Positions 42,044 through 52,900 of a stretch of DNA of 64,000 bases are shown piece by piece. The stretch spans positions 1-64,000 of the forward strand of contig NZ_JABFAJ010000024.1 of assembly GCF_013085345.1 (NCBI RefSeq), read 5' to 3'. Source of the DNA: Isoptericola sediminis. GTDB lineage: Bacteria; Actinomycetota; Actinomycetes; Actinomycetales; Cellulomonadaceae. The notes below the pieces were generated by a model. That model was not told the DNA's origin and searched no databases. It saw only the letters and a list, made by a program, of their open reading frames with translations. How positions within the stretch are numbered: the stretch's first letter is position 1; every line of letters begins with the position of its first letter. The translations under genes and the position numbers were made by a program.

Positions 42044-42742
42044 GTGAACGACACCGACACCGCCGGCCCGGCCGACCTGACGCCGGTGGCGCAGGACTAC
42101 CTCAAGGCGATCTGGTCCGCGCAGGAGTGGACCGACGACAAGGTCACGACCGGCCTGCTCGCCGACCGCCTCGGTGTCGGGCCGTCCACCGTCTCCGAGA
42201 CCGTCCGCCGCCTGACGGCGCAGGGGCTGCTCGGCCACGAGCCCTACGGCGGTGTCTGGCTCACCGAGGAGGGGAGCCGCCACGCGTTGACGATGGTCCG
42301 GCGTCACCGGTTGCTCGAGACCTGGCTGGTCCGTGAGCTCGGCTACGGCTGGGACGAGGTGCACGACGAGGCCGAGGTCCTCGAGCACGCGGTCTCCGAC
42401 CGCCTGGTCGAGCGGATCGACGCCCGGCTGGGCCACCCCGTCCGTGACCCGCACGGCGACCCGATCCCGACCGCGGACGGGCGCGTGGTGCGCCCCGACG
42501 CCGTCCCTCTGGCGGACCTGGCCGAGGGGGAGCGGGGTGCGGTGGCCCGGATCTCGGACGCCGACCCGGACGCGCTGCGCTACCTCGCCGGCCTCGGCCT
42601 GGAGCTCGACGTCGAGGTCACGGTCGAGCGACGCCGTGACTACGCCGGGACGCTCTCCCTGACCTGGACCGGTCCGGACGGGCCGGTGGCGGTGGACCTG
42701 GGTCACCTCGCGGCCTCGCGCGTCCGGGTGGTCCGCGCGTAG
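42044..42742 (+). CDS. mntR: DtxR-family metal-dependent regulator, probably manganese type
   Basis: A 232-residue repressor: winged helix-turn-helix (about 12-75), dimerisation/metal domain (about 80-140) and a C-terminal SH3-like domain (about 155-230). Aligned to DtxR, the ancillary ligands His88, Glu92 and His107 and the primary pair Glu114/His115 are kept, but DtxR Met10 is Asp18 and Cys102 is Glu111. Asp and Glu at these two places are typical of manganese-responsive MntR. No manganese transporter gene is in the window, so targets are unknown. Confidence 0.8.
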   Translation: MNDTDTAGPADLTPVAQDYLKAIWSAQEWTDDKVTTGLLADRLGVGPSTVSETVRRLTAQGLLGHEPYGGVWLTEEGSRHALTMVRRHRLLETWLVRELGYGWDEVHDEAEVLEHAVSDRLVERIDARLGHPVRDPHGDPIPTADGRVVRPDAVPLADLAEGERGAVARISDADPDALRYLAGLGLELDVEVTVERRRDYAGTLSLTWTGPDGPVAVDLGHLAASRVRVVRA

Positions 42743-42757
42743 GCTGGTCGGCATCCC

Positions 42758-42794
42758 CGACGACGTGCACCCCGTGAGGCGTGCGGCGTCGTCG
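42758..42794 (+). other. Strong hairpin in the leader of the MFS gene
   Basis: CGACGACG/CGTCGTCG plus GCAC/GTGC form a 12-bp stem with a small internal loop, 16 bases after the mntR-like stop and 10 before the ribosome site of the next gene. It could end the mntR transcript or act as an attenuator. Confidence 0.45.
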
Positions 42795-42817
42795 AATCGT
42801 TTCGAGAGGATGTGATC

Positions 42818-44023
42818 GTGACCGTCGCACCGCCCCGCAGCCCCACTCGCGGTTCGGTCCAGGGCGCCGGCTGGGCCCTGTTCGCGCTGGCCCTCGGTGG
42901 CTTCACCATCGGCACCACCGAGTTCGCCACGATGGGTCTGCTGCCGCAGATCGGGTCCGACCTGCAGGCCAGCGACCCCGTCGTCGGGCACGCCATCACC
43001 GCCTACGCGGTCGGCGTCGTGGTCGGCGCACCGCTGCTCACGGTGGCCGCGGCACGGATGTCCCGCCGTCGGCTCCTGCTGCTGCTCATGGGGTCGTACA
43101 CGGTGGCGAACGTGCTGTCCGCCGCCGCCCCGAGCATCGAGTGGCTGGTGGCCGGGCGGTTCCTCGCCGGACTTCCGCACGGCGCCTTCTTCGGCGTCGG
43201 GGCCGCCGTCGGGTCCGCGGTCGCGGGGCCGGGCCGCCGGGGACGCGCGGTGGCGATGATGATGACGGGACTCACCGTGGCGAACGTCGTCGGGGTGCCG
43301 ATCTCCACCGCCGTCGGCCAGGCGTTCGGCTGGCGCGTGGCGTTCGTGCTCATCGGCGTCCTCGGCGGGATCACGCTGCTGGGGCTGTGGCGGTTCGTGC
43401 CGGAGCAGGGGCCGGTCGAGAGCAGCGTCCGCCAGGAGCTGGGCGCGCTGGCCAACGGCCCGCTGTGGGTCGCGTTCGTCGGTGGGGCCGTGGGGTTCGG
43501 CGGGCTGTTCGCGGTCTACACCTACGTCGCACCCACCGTGACCCGCGTGGCGGGCATGAGCGAGAGCTCCGTGCCGTGGGTGCTCGCCGTCATGGGCGTG
43601 GGGATGACCGTCGGCACCCTGCTCGGCGGCCGGCTCGCCGACCGGTCCGTGGTGGGCACCGTGCTGGGCGGCTTCGTCAGCACCGGGTTGTCGCTGGTGC
43701 TGTTCGCGCTCACCGCGACGAGCCCGGTCGGGGCCGTGGCCGGGCTCTTCCTGCTCGGGGTCACCTCGCAGGTGCTGGGGCTGGCCATGCAGACCCGGTT
43801 GATGGACCTCTCGCCGCGAGCGCAGTCCCTGGGCGCGGCGCTGTGCCACTCGGCCCTCAACGTCGGCAACGCCGGCGGTGCGTTCGTCGGCGGGCTGGTC
43901 ATCGCCGGCGGCTGGGGGTACGTGGCGCCCGCGTGGGCCGGCCTGGGGCTGACCGTCGTCGGTCTGGCCGTCGTCCTGGTCTCGCTGCGCACGCCCCGCC
44001 CGGCTCCGGCCCGCACCGTGTGA
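42818..44023 (+). CDS. MFS transporter (DHA1, AraJ/YdhP-like)
   Basis: A 401-residue transporter with 12 predicted helices. GGFTIGTTEFATMGLLPQI is the hallmark of the AraJ/YdhP/CmlA branch, and AARMSRRRLLLLLMG and GLTVANVVGVPISTAVGQ are the motif A and motif C regions. Members export sugars, arabinose polymers or drugs; the substrate here is unknown. The GTG at 42818 has correct spacing from GAGAGGA, whereas the GTG at 42812 is too close to it. Confidence 0.88.
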   Translation: MTVAPPRSPTRGSVQGAGWALFALALGGFTIGTTEFATMGLLPQIGSDLQASDPVVGHAITAYAVGVVVGAPLLTVAAARMSRRRLLLLLMGSYTVANVLSAAAPSIEWLVAGRFLAGLPHGAFFGVGAAVGSAVAGPGRRGRAVAMMMTGLTVANVVGVPISTAVGQAFGWRVAFVLIGVLGGITLLGLWRFVPEQGPVESSVRQELGALANGPLWVAFVGGAVGFGGLFAVYTYVAPTVTRVAGMSESSVPWVLAVMGVGMTVGTLLGGRLADRSVVGTVLGGFVSTGLSLVLFALTATSPVGAVAGLFLLGVTSQVLGLAMQTRLMDLSPRAQSLGAALCHSALNVGNAGGAFVGGLVIAGGWGYVAPAWAGLGLTVVGLAVVLVSLRTPRPAPARTV

Positions 44024-44025
44024 GG

Positions 44026-44031
44026 TACCGT
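44026..44031 (+). promoter_or_regulatory. -10 box of the VKOR-like gene, leaderless spacing
   Basis: TACCGT ends six bases before the GTG at 44038. Confidence 0.5.
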
Positions 44032-44037
44032 CACCTC

Positions 44038-44694
44038 GTGACCGAGATCTCCGCGGACGCGACGGGCGGCAGCCCGGGCGCCGACGACGCCGCGGCTCCC
44101 GCGACGGGGCCGCGCCCGCTGGCCACCCGCACCTACGCCCTGCTCCTCGTGGTGCTCGGGGCGGTCGGCTTCGGCGGAGCGCTCTGGCTGGCCATCGAGC
44201 GGATCCTCAAGCTGCAGGACCCCGACCGGGTGACCTCCTGCTCGATCAACCTGTTCCTCGACTGCGGCGTCGCCATGGAGTCGTGGCAGGGGTCCCTGCT
44301 CGGGTTCCCCAACCCCTTCATCGGCGTGGCGGCGTTCCCCGTGGTGATCACGACCGGTGTCGTGCTGCTCACCGGTGCCCGGCTGCCGCGCTGGTACCAC
44401 CTGTGGCTGCTCGGCGGCACCGTGCTCGGCCAGCTGCTCGTGTTCTTCCTCATGTGGACGAGCTTCTACGTGCTCGTGGCGCTCTGCCCGGCCTGCATGG
44501 TCGTGTGGACCGCCATGTGGCCGCTGCTGTGGTTCCAGGTCGTGCGGGCCGTCCAGGAGGGGGACCTCCGGGTGGGGGACGGGCTGCGCCGCATCGTCGT
44601 GGGCAACCGCGGCGTGATCCTCGTCATCGGCTACGTCGTGGCGGTCGCCTGGCTGCTCGTCGCCGTCGGCGCCGCGCTGGTCGCCTCGTTCTGA
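44038..44694 (+). CDS. Vitamin K epoxide reductase family protein
   Basis: A 218-residue membrane protein with five or so helices. A helix 1 extension leads to the conserved cysteine pair loop [26 protein letters not shown], and the redox CxxC of the active site is in [14 protein letters not shown]. Bacterial VKOR reoxidises DsbA-type thiol oxidases using menaquinone, supporting disulphide formation outside the membrane. No DsbA partner is adjacent. The start GTG follows a TACCGT box without ribosome site. Confidence 0.9.
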   Translation: MTEISADATGGSPGADDAAAPATGPRPLATRTYALLLVVLGAVGFGGALWLAIERILKLQDPDRVTSCSINLFLDCGVAMESWQGSLLGFPNPFIGVAAFPVVITTGVVLLTGARLPRWYHLWLLGGTVLGQLLVFFLMWTSFYVLVALCPACMVVWTAMWPLLWFQVVRAVQEGDLRVGDGLRRIVVGNRGVILVIGYVVAVAWLLVAVGAALVASF

Positions 44695-44763
44695 GCCGGG
44701 CCGCCGCCCGAGGGCGAGGTCCGGACCGGCGAAAAGGCCGCGGGTCCCGGACGGCCCGGCCGG

Positions 44764-44769
44764 TAGACT
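44764..44769 (+). promoter_or_regulatory. -10 box of leuS, leaderless spacing
   Basis: TAGACT ends seven bases before the leuS GTG at 44777; no ribosome site is seen. Confidence 0.5.
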
Positions 44770-44776
44770 CGCCCGG

Positions 44777-47770
44777 GTGAGCACGCCGAACGCCGACACC
44801 ACGGACATGCCCGTCACCCCGCAGCGCCCGGACGAGCCGGTGCACCGGTACACCCCCGCCCTCGCGCAGGAGATCGAGCTGCGCTGGCAGGACCGGTGGG
44901 ACGAGCGCGGCACCTTCCACGCCGCGAACCCGACCGGAGACCTCACGGGGGCGGGCGGTGCCCGGCCGTCGGGTCGGCCGTTCTTCATCATGGACATGTT
45001 CCCGTACCCCTCGGGCGCGGGTCTGCACGTCGGCCACCCCCTGGGGTTCATCGCCACCGACGTCGTGGGCCGCTTCCGCATGATGTGCGGCGACAACGTG
45101 CTGCATGCCATGGGCTTCGACGCCTTCGGGCTGCCCGCCGAGCAGTACGCGGTGCAGACCGGTGAGCACCCCCGCCTGGTCACCGAGCGCAACATGGTCA
45201 CCTACCGGCGTCAGCTGCGCCGGATGGGCCTGGGGCACGACCCGCGGCGCAGCTTCGCCACCATCGACGACGACTACGTGCGCTGGACCCAGTGGATCTT
45301 CCTGGAGATCTTCGACTCCTGGTACGACGCCGACGCCGAGCCGGTCGACGGCGGCACGCAGCGCGGCCGCGCGCGGCGGATCGCCGAGCTGCGCGACGAG
45401 CTGGCCGCCGGCGCGCGTCCCGTGCCCGGCCACGACGGCGACAACACGGGCGGTGCCGTGTGGTCCGCGCTGGACGCGAACGCGCAGCGCGACGTGCTGG
45501 ACTCCCAGCGGCTCGCCTACGTCGACTCCTCCCCGGTCAACTGGTGCCCCGGCCTGGGCACCGTGCTGGCCAACGAGGAGGTCACGGCCGACGGCCGCTC
45601 CGAGCGCGGCAACTTCCCGGTGTTCACCAAGAACCTGCGCCAGTGGAAGATGCGGATCACCGCCTACGCCGACCGCCTCGTCGACGACCTGGACCTGATC
45701 GACTGGCCGGACAAGGTCAAGGCGATGCAGCGTAACTGGATCGGCCGCTCGACGGGCGCCAACGTGACCTTCCACGTGGTCGGCGCCGGGGACGCGGACG
45801 CCGACGCCGCGGGCGCCGGCGGCGCGATCGAGGTCTTCACCACCCGCCCCGACACCCTGTTCGGCGCGACCTTCATGGTCGTCTCCCCCGAGCACCCGCT
45901 GCTGGACGAGGTGCCGGCCACCTGGCCCGACGGCACCCGCGAGGTCTGGACCGGCGGGCACTCGTCCCCGGTCGAGGCCGTCGCCGCCTACCGCCGCCAG
46001 GCAGCGGCCAAGACCGCCGTCGAGCGCCAGGCGGACGCCGGCAAGAAGACCGGCGTGTTCACCGGTCACCTGGCGGTCAACCCGGTCAACGGCGAGACGG
46101 TCCCCGTCTTCACCGCCGACTACGTGCTCATGGGGTACGGCACCGGCGCCATCATGGCCGTCCCGGGCGGTGACGACCGTGACTTCGCGTTCGCGACGGC
46201 CTTCGAGCTGCCCGTCGTGCACACCGTCGAGCCCGCGGGCGGTCTGCCCGAGGGGCACGAGGGCGCGTGGACCGGCGACGGCGTCACGGTGCGCTCGGCC
46301 AACGACGAGATCTCCCTGGACGGGCTGGGCGTCGCCGACGCCAAGGCGCGCATCATCGCCTGGCTCGAGGAGAAGGGCACCGGCCGCGGCACCACCACCT
46401 ACCGCCTGAACGACTGGCTGTTCAGCCGGCAGCGGTACTGGGGCGAGCCGTTCCCGATCCTGTGGGACGCCGAGGACCGCCCGGTCGCCATCCCCACCGA
46501 CCGGCTGCCCGTGAGCCTGCCCGAGGTGCCGGACTACGCCCCCCGCACGTTCGACCCGGACGACCGCGACTCCGAGCCGGAGGCGCCGCTGGGCCGCAAC
46601 GACGACTGGGTGCACGTCACCCTCGACCTGGGCGACGGCCCGCAGCGGTACCGCCGTGACACGAACACCATGCCCAACTGGGCCGGCTCGTGCTGGTACT
46701 ACCTGCGGTACCTGGACCCCACGTGGGGCTCCGACGACCGTGCCGACGGCAGCCGCCCCGTGGTCGACCCGGCCCTGGAGGAGTACTGGATGGGGCCGCG
46801 GCACAACGACACCACCGGCCCGGCCGGCGGCGTCGACCTGTACGTCGGCGGCGTGGAGCACGCGGTGCTGCACCTGCTGTACGCCCGGTTCTGGCACAAG
46901 GTCCTGCACGACCTGGGCCACGTCAGCTCGATCGAGCCGTTCGGCAAGCTGTTCAACCAGGGCTACATCCAGGCCTACGCCTTCACCGACGCCCGCGGCG
47001 CCTACGTGCCCGCCGCCGACGTCGACGGCGACGAGCAGGAGGGGTGGACCTACGAGGGCCGCCCCGTCGAGCGCGAGTACGGCAAGATGGGCAAGTCGCT
47101 GAAGAACGTCGTCACCCCCGACGACATGTACGCCGAGTACGGGGCGGACACCTTCCGCGTCTACGAGATGGCGATGGGCCCGCTGGACCTGTCCCGTCCG
47201 TGGAACACCCGTGACGTCGTCGGGTCCCAGCGGTTCCTGCAGCGGCTGTGGCGCAACGTCGTCGACGAGACCGACGGCTCCCTGGTGGTCACCGACGACG
47301 AGCCGGACCGGGAGACGCTGAGGGCGCTGCACCGCACCATCGCGGACGTCCGCCTCGAGATGGAGCAGATGCGCCCCAACACGGCCATCGCCAAGCTCAT
47401 CACCTACAACAACCACCTCACCGGGCTGGACTCCGTGCCGCGGGCCGCCGTGGAGCCGCTGGTCCTCATGGTGGCGCCCATCGCGCCGCACATCGCCGAG
47501 GAGCTGTGGGAGCGGCTGGGGCACCCCGACTCGCTGGCGCGGGAGCCCTTCCCGACGGCGCAGGACGAGTACCTGGTCGCGGACACCGTCACCTGCGTGG
47601 TCCAGGTCAAGGGCAAGGTGCGCGGCCGCATCGAGGTCTCGCCCTCGATCTCGGACGACGACCTGACGGCGGCGGCGCTGGCCGAGCCCAACGTCATGCG
47701 GGCGATCGACGGTGCCGAGATCCGCAAGGTGATCGTCCGGGCGCCGAAGCTGGTGAATGTCGTCGTCTGA
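44777..47770 (+). CDS. leuS: Leucyl-tRNA synthetase
   Basis: A 997-residue class I synthetase, at the long end for bacterial LeuRS. The HIGH motif is [16 protein letters not shown] (about residues 75-90), the editing domain shows [13 protein letters not shown] near 355 and [19 protein letters not shown], and the KMSKS loop reads GKMGKSLKN near residue 775. The C-terminal anticodon-binding and leucine-specific domains are complete. The 3' end overlaps the next gene by 14 bases, so the SMC operon behind it is probably co-transcribed and coupled. Confidence 0.97.
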   Translation: MSTPNADTTDMPVTPQRPDEPVHRYTPALAQEIELRWQDRWDERGTFHAANPTGDLTGAGGARPSGRPFFIMDMFPYPSGAGLHVGHPLGFIATDVVGRFRMMCGDNVLHAMGFDAFGLPAEQYAVQTGEHPRLVTERNMVTYRRQLRRMGLGHDPRRSFATIDDDYVRWTQWIFLEIFDSWYDADAEPVDGGTQRGRARRIAELRDELAAGARPVPGHDGDNTGGAVWSALDANAQRDVLDSQRLAYVDSSPVNWCPGLGTVLANEEVTADGRSERGNFPVFTKNLRQWKMRITAYADRLVDDLDLIDWPDKVKAMQRNWIGRSTGANVTFHVVGAGDADADAAGAGGAIEVFTTRPDTLFGATFMVVSPEHPLLDEVPATWPDGTREVWTGGHSSPVEAVAAYRRQAAAKTAVERQADAGKKTGVFTGHLAVNPVNGETVPVFTADYVLMGYGTGAIMAVPGGDDRDFAFATAFELPVVHTVEPAGGLPEGHEGAWTGDGVTVRSANDEISLDGLGVADAKARIIAWLEEKGTGRGTTTYRLNDWLFSRQRYWGEPFPILWDAEDRPVAIPTDRLPVSLPEVPDYAPRTFDPDDRDSEPEAPLGRNDDWVHVTLDLGDGPQRYRRDTNTMPNWAGSCWYYLRYLDPTWGSDDRADGSRPVVDPALEEYWMGPRHNDTTGPAGGVDLYVGGVEHAVLHLLYARFWHKVLHDLGHVSSIEPFGKLFNQGYIQAYAFTDARGAYVPAADVDGDEQEGWTYEGRPVEREYGKMGKSLKNVVTPDDMYAEYGADTFRVYEMAMGPLDLSRPWNTRDVVGSQRFLQRLWRNVVDETDGSLVVTDDEPDRETLRALHRTIADVRLEMEQMRPNTAIAKLITYNNHLTGLDSVPRAAVEPLVLMVAPIAPHIAEELWERLGHPDSLAREPFPTAQDEYLVADTVTCVVQVKGKVRGRIEVSPSISDDDLTAAALAEPNVMRAIDGAEIRKVIVRAPKLVNVVV

Positions 47771-49289
47771 GGTGGCGTCGGCACCGGGATCACGGCTGGC
47801 CGGGGCGCTCGCAGGGGTCGAGCGCGCCTTCGCCGCGCCCACCCTCGGGCTGCTGCACAAGGCCGAGGCGCCCCTGGTGGTCGCCGTGCTGCGCTGCGTC
47901 TTCACGCCGGACCGTCCCACCGTGGGCACCGAGCAGCTGCACGTGGAGGTGGACGACCTGCTCGCGGGGTTCCGGGCCGAGGCGGGGCCGCAGGCTCCCC
48001 GGGTGCCCGGCGATCCGGCGCGCGTGGTCTGCACGCGCTGGGTGCGCGAACGCTGGCTGGTGCGGGCGCTCGACGACGACGGGACCGAGCGCTACCAGCT
48101 GTCGAGCTACGCCACCGAGGCGCTCGACGTCGTCGCGCGCACCCAGGGCGGCCGGGGCCTGGTCAGCGAGTCGCGGATCCGCACCCTGCTGGTCGCGCTC
48201 GACGACCTGGCCCGGGACGCCTACCCGGACCGCGAGGCGCAGATGCGCCGGCTGCGCGCCCGGATCGACGAGGCGCAGGGCGAGCTCGCGCGGCTCAAGG
48301 CCGGGGGAGAGGTCGAACCCGTCCCCGACGAGCGCCTCGGCGAGCAGTACGACCACCTGCTGTTCCTCGTGCGGGAGCTGCCGACGGACTTCGCCCGCGT
48401 CGTGGAGTCGCTGTCGGTGCTGCAGCGCGACCTGGTGACCCGGCTGCGCCAGGACGAACGGTCCACGGGCGTGGTCGTCGCCGAGTACCTGGACGCCTCG
48501 GAGAACCTCCTCGACGGCACGCCGGAGGGACGCGCCTTCGCCGGGGCCATGGAGCTGCTCGGTGACCCCGAGCTCCTGGACTCGCTCGAGCAGCGTGTCC
48601 GGCAGATCCTCGAGCACCCGTTCGCCGCCGAGCTCCCGGCAGCGCAGCGCGTCGCCCTGCAGGGGCTGCGCGCCCAGCTCGTCTCGGCGATCGAGGTGGT
48701 CCTGGCGGCCCAGGCCCGGGTCTCGCGCACGGTCACCGCCCAGATCCGCCACCACAACCCGCTGCGGGACCGGGAGGTCGACACCGCGCTGCGGGAGGCG
48801 ACCGCCGCCATGGCGGACTGGTTCCCGGCCAGCGCGCGCGCCGCCCGCGTCGAGCCGTTGCGCTGGTTCGAGCGTGCCGTGCCCGGCCGGCTGCGTACCA
48901 CGCTGCACGACCTGCGACCCGAGACGCCGCCCGAGGAGCTCGACCCCGGGGCCGCCGACGACGTCGGCGACACCGACGGGGCGATCGACGACCTGCGGGC
49001 CATGGGCGGCCCGCACCACCTCGACCTCGCCGCCCGGCTGGCCGCCCTGACGGCACCGAGCACGGTCGGGGCGGTCTTCGCGCAGGGGCCGGCCGCCCTG
49101 CGGCGCCCGGTGGAGCTGCTCGGCTACCTGGACCTCGTCGCCGCGGACGGCGACGCCGACGCGACCGCAGGAGCCGGCACCGGCGACGTCCCCGCGGCCG
49201 ACCTCGAACGCGTCACCGCCACCCGCGCCGACGGCACCACCCGCGACTTCGTGCTGCCCCGTACCCCGATCAGGAGGACCGATGACTGA
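47757..49289 (+). CDS. jetA: Wadjet/MksBEF kleisin subunit JetA (MksF), DUF3375
   Basis: A 510-residue DUF3375-type protein, the kleisin-like subunit of MksBEF/Wadjet SMC complexes. Recognisable parts are the N-terminal [20 protein letters not shown], the [12 protein letters not shown] and [12 protein letters not shown] stretches, the central helical region with [40 protein letters not shown], and a C-terminal wing. The ATG lies inside the last codons of leuS; a GTG at 47772 is an alternative. It is coupled to jetB. Confidence 0.85.
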   Translation: MSSSEVASAPGSRLAGALAGVERAFAAPTLGLLHKAEAPLVVAVLRCVFTPDRPTVGTEQLHVEVDDLLAGFRAEAGPQAPRVPGDPARVVCTRWVRERWLVRALDDDGTERYQLSSYATEALDVVARTQGGRGLVSESRIRTLLVALDDLARDAYPDREAQMRRLRARIDEAQGELARLKAGGEVEPVPDERLGEQYDHLLFLVRELPTDFARVVESLSVLQRDLVTRLRQDERSTGVVVAEYLDASENLLDGTPEGRAFAGAMELLGDPELLDSLEQRVRQILEHPFAAELPAAQRVALQGLRAQLVSAIEVVLAAQARVSRTVTAQIRHHNPLRDREVDTALREATAAMADWFPASARAARVEPLRWFERAVPGRLRTTLHDLRPETPPEELDPGAADDVGDTDGAIDDLRAMGGPHHLDLAARLAALTAPSTVGAVFAQGPAALRRPVELLGYLDLVAADGDADATAGAGTGDVPAADLERVTATRADGTTRDFVLPRTPIRRTDD

Positions 49290-49989
49290 CGTCGCCGAGA
49301 CCGAGGTGCCGCCGTCGGGCACGGGCGCCGACGAGCCCTTCGTGGAGGCCTGTGCGATCGAGGACGAGGACACCGCGCTGTTCGCCGGCGACACCGGTGT
49401 GCTGCCGTTCGAGGCCCGCCGCGTCCTGGCGCTCGTCATGCAGCGGCGGTACCTGTCGGCGGCCGAGCACCCGGCCGAGTGGACGGCGCTGCTGACCCAC
49501 CAGCAGGTGCTGTCGTCCCGCCTGCACGACCTCTTCGTCGAGCTGGTCGTGGACCGCGACTACGAGATCGCGTACAAGCGCCAGGTGCGCCCGGACGGCC
49601 TCGCGGTCCCGGTGCTGCTGCGGGACGAGCCCTTCAAGCGGGTCGAGACGTTGCTCATGCTCTACGTGCGCAACCGGTACCACCAGGAGCAGGGCGCCGG
49701 GCACCCGGCCGCCTACGTCGACGCCGAGGAGATGACCGACTACGCGCTCGGGTTCCTCGCCCACGACGAGACCAACCTGGCGGCTCGGCACCGGGAGATC
49801 GACAACGCCGTCGCCGCCCTGGTGCGCGAACGCGTGCTGGAGGAGGTCGCGACCGGGCGCTACCGTGTCGGACCGGTCGTGGAGATCCTGCTGCCGGTCG
49901 ACCGGCTGCGCGAGCTGACGGCCTGGCTGAGCGGTCAGGACGGAGCCGACCGGCACGACGGCACGGCGGGGACGGGGGAGGACGCGTGA
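49282..49989 (+). CDS. jetB: Wadjet/MksBEF KITE subunit JetB (MksE), DUF4194
   Basis: A 235-residue DUF4194 protein, the small winged-helix (KITE) subunit that binds the kleisin. Motifs seen are LPFEARRVLALVMQRRYLSA near residue 40, YEIAYKRQVRP, KRVETLLMLYVRNRYHQEQ and the ARHREIDNAVAALVRERVLEE winged helix. It overlaps jetA by eight bases and jetC by four (GTGA), so the three products are made together. Confidence 0.85.
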   Translation: MTDVAETEVPPSGTGADEPFVEACAIEDEDTALFAGDTGVLPFEARRVLALVMQRRYLSAAEHPAEWTALLTHQQVLSSRLHDLFVELVVDRDYEIAYKRQVRPDGLAVPVLLRDEPFKRVETLLMLYVRNRYHQEQGAGHPAAYVDAEEMTDYALGFLAHDETNLAARHREIDNAVAALVRERVLEEVATGRYRVGPVVEILLPVDRLRELTAWLSGQDGADRHDGTAGTGEDA

Positions 49990-52900
49990 CCACCACGACG
50001 ACGGTCCGCATGAACGACTCGCTGTTCGGGCTGATCCCCGCGGCCTCGGACGGGCGCCAGTGGACGGCCACCTCGATGCAGCTCGTCAACTGGGGCGGCT
50101 ACCACGGGCACCACGAGGTGCGCTTCTCCCCGCGGGCGACGCTGCTGTCCGGGGCGTCGGGCTCGGGCAAGTCGACGCTGCTGGACGCCTACATCGCCCT
50201 GATGATGAGCCACACCACCCCGTTCAACGGGGCGTCCAACGGTGCGGCCGCGGGGCGGGCCCGCGGGCGCGAGCAGCGCAACGTCCTGTCGTACGCCCGC
50301 GGCAAGCAGGACGAGTCCCGGGCGGACGGCGCCACCAGCCGCGAGCAGGTGCTGCGCGGCGACGGCGTCGACACGTGGACGGCGATCGCGATGTCGTGGA
50401 CGGACCAGTCCGGGGAGGTCTACACCGCGTTGCGTGCCTGGTACGTGCCGCGCGGCGCGACGCGCAACGAGGAGTGCGTCGTCGTGCGGGCCACCGCCGA
50501 CGGCGCGTTCGACCTGCGGGACCTGGAGGCCCTGGCGCCGGGGCGGTTCGCGCGCCCCGGGCTGGCGGAGGCCGGGCTCACGCCGTTCGACACCGACATC
50601 GCCTTCGCCACCCGGCTGCACGCCGCGCTCGGGATCGGGGCGGCCGGGGACGGGCACCGGGCGATGCAGCTGCTCGGACGCATCCAGGCCGGACAGGCGA
50701 TCACCACCGTCGACGCCCTGTACAAGGCGATGGTGCTCACCGAGCCGGAGACGCTCGAGGTGGCCGACCGCGCCGTGGAGCACTTCGACGAGCTGAGCGC
50801 CGTGCGCACCGAGATGCTCACCGCCACCCGCCAGGTCGAGGTGCTGCGTCCGATGCGCGAGCTGCGCGAACGCGTCGACGAGGCCGAGGAGTCGGTGGCG
50901 CTGCTGGACACGCTCGGGGTGCCGGGCTCCGGCGCCGAGGCCACCACGACGCCGTTCAGCGTGTGGCGCGACCGCCGCCGGCTCGCGCTCGTCCGTGCCG
51001 AGGAGGAGGTCAACCGGGCCGCGCACCGTGCCGCCGAGGAACGCCGCACCGCCGCCGCCGCGCGGATCGCCACCGCCGAGTCCGACCTCGAGGAGACCCG
51101 GGCCGCGCTGCGACGCCAGGGTGGTGACGCCATCGAGGCGGCGGAGCGGGAGATCCGCCGCCGGTCCGAGGAGCTGGCGCAGGTGCGCACGGCCCGCGCC
51201 GGCCTGGAGACGCAGCTCGCCGTGCTCGAGGAGTCGGTGGGCTCCCGCCGTGACTTCGACCGTGTCCGGCGTGCCGCGCACGACCTGGTCGAGCACCGCG
51301 CCGAGCGGTCCGCCGAGCTCGAGGACGCGGTCTACGGCGCCCGTCGTGCGGTCACGGACGCCGAGCAGCGGCTGGCCCGGCTGGAGCAGGAGGCGGCCTC
51401 GCTGTCCCGGCGTCGCGGCAACGTCTCCGCGGAGGACCACGCCGCCCGGGTCGCGCTCGCCGAGGCGGCCGGCCTCGACGCCGACGAGCTGCCGTTCGTC
51501 GGCGAGCTGCTCGAGGTCCGCGGCGAGTACGAGCCGTGGCGTGACGCCATCGGTCTGGCCCTGGGCGGCTTCGCCACCACGCTGCTCGTCGACGCCGAGC
51601 GCCTGGCGGACTTCCGGTCCGCGATCGACCGCGTCCCGCTGCGCCGCCGGTTGCGCTTCGAGGGCGTCCCCACGCACCGGCCCATGGGGGAGGACGCCGA
51701 CCCGCGCACCCTGCCGGGACGGCTCGAGATCAAGGCCGGACCGTTCGGCGGATGGCTCGCCGACCGGCTCGCGGACCGGTTCGACCACGTCTGCGTCGAC
51801 GACCCGTCGGAGCTGCGCGAGCACCGCCGGGCCCTGACCCGCACGGGACAGATCGCCGACGGCAGCCGGGGTGCCCACGGCGGCAGCCCGCGGGGTTCCG
51901 TGCTCGGGTTCTCCAACGCGCGACGTCGTGACCGGCTGGCCGTCGACATCGAGTCCGCACGCACCGCGCTGCACGACGCCGGCGCGGCGCTGGAGGGGGC
52001 ACGGCTGCGGCAGGCGGCGCACACCGACGAGTTCGTCGCCGCCGGCCAGCTCCTGCGGCTGAGCTGGGAGGACGTCGACGTCGACGGGGCCGAGGAGGCC
52101 CTGGCCGTGCGGCAGGCGCGTCTCGCGTCGTTGCGCGACGGGTCCGACGTCGTGCGCGCCCTCGGCGACGACGAGCAGGAGCTGCGGGCCCGGCTGACCG
52201 CGCTGTACCGCGAGCGCGCCGACGCCGAGAACCGTGTCCGCGAGCTCGCCGAGCAGTGGGCGGCCATCACCGACCTCGTCGACCAGGTCACCGACGCCGT
52301 CGAGGGGGCCGAGGAGTCGGGCGTGGGGTGCACTGAGGTGCAGGAGCGCCGGCTCGAGTCGGCACTGACGGCGGTGGCGCCCGGCGACCCCGACCGGCTG
52401 CCGCTGGCCGCGCTGGACCAGGCGACCACCGCCGTGGCCCGCGAGCTGGTCCGCGACCGGGAGGCCTCCGTCGCGGCCGCGGAGGCCGCCCGGGCGGGTC
52501 TGCGCGGCGTGTTCGAACGGTTCTGCGACGCCTGGCCGCACCCCGACCTGGGGACGGACCCGGACGCGTCCTACGACGACTTCGCCCGGATCCTCGCCGA
52601 GATCGAGGACCAGCGGCTCTACGAGCTGACCGAACGGTGGTCGCGGACCCTGGGGCGGCTCAGCGGCCACGACCTGACCCTGCTCGGCAACGTGATGAGC
52701 CGTTCCGTCGCCCAGATCCGCGAGCGCATGGAACCGGTCAACCAGATCCTGGCGACCCTGCCGTTCCGCGACGACGCCCACCGGCTGCGCATCACCGCGC
52801 AGGTGACCGAGGCGCGGGACGTCGTGTCCTTCAGGCGTCGCCTGCGCGAGCTGGCCGCGGACCCGGGGGAGCAGACCCCCGCCGAGCGGCAGCGGCGCTA

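Noticed and set aside
38207-43849. 1880-codon open frame on the minus strand
   Set aside because: It is antisense to the MFS, phosphoesterase, mntR and second MFS genes, all of which have clear family motifs; its translation is His/Gln/Arg-rich noise typical of high-GC antisense frames.
44624-48034. 1136-codon open frame antisense to leuS
   Set aside because: Complete leuS with HIGH and KMSKS motifs occupies this DNA on the other strand.
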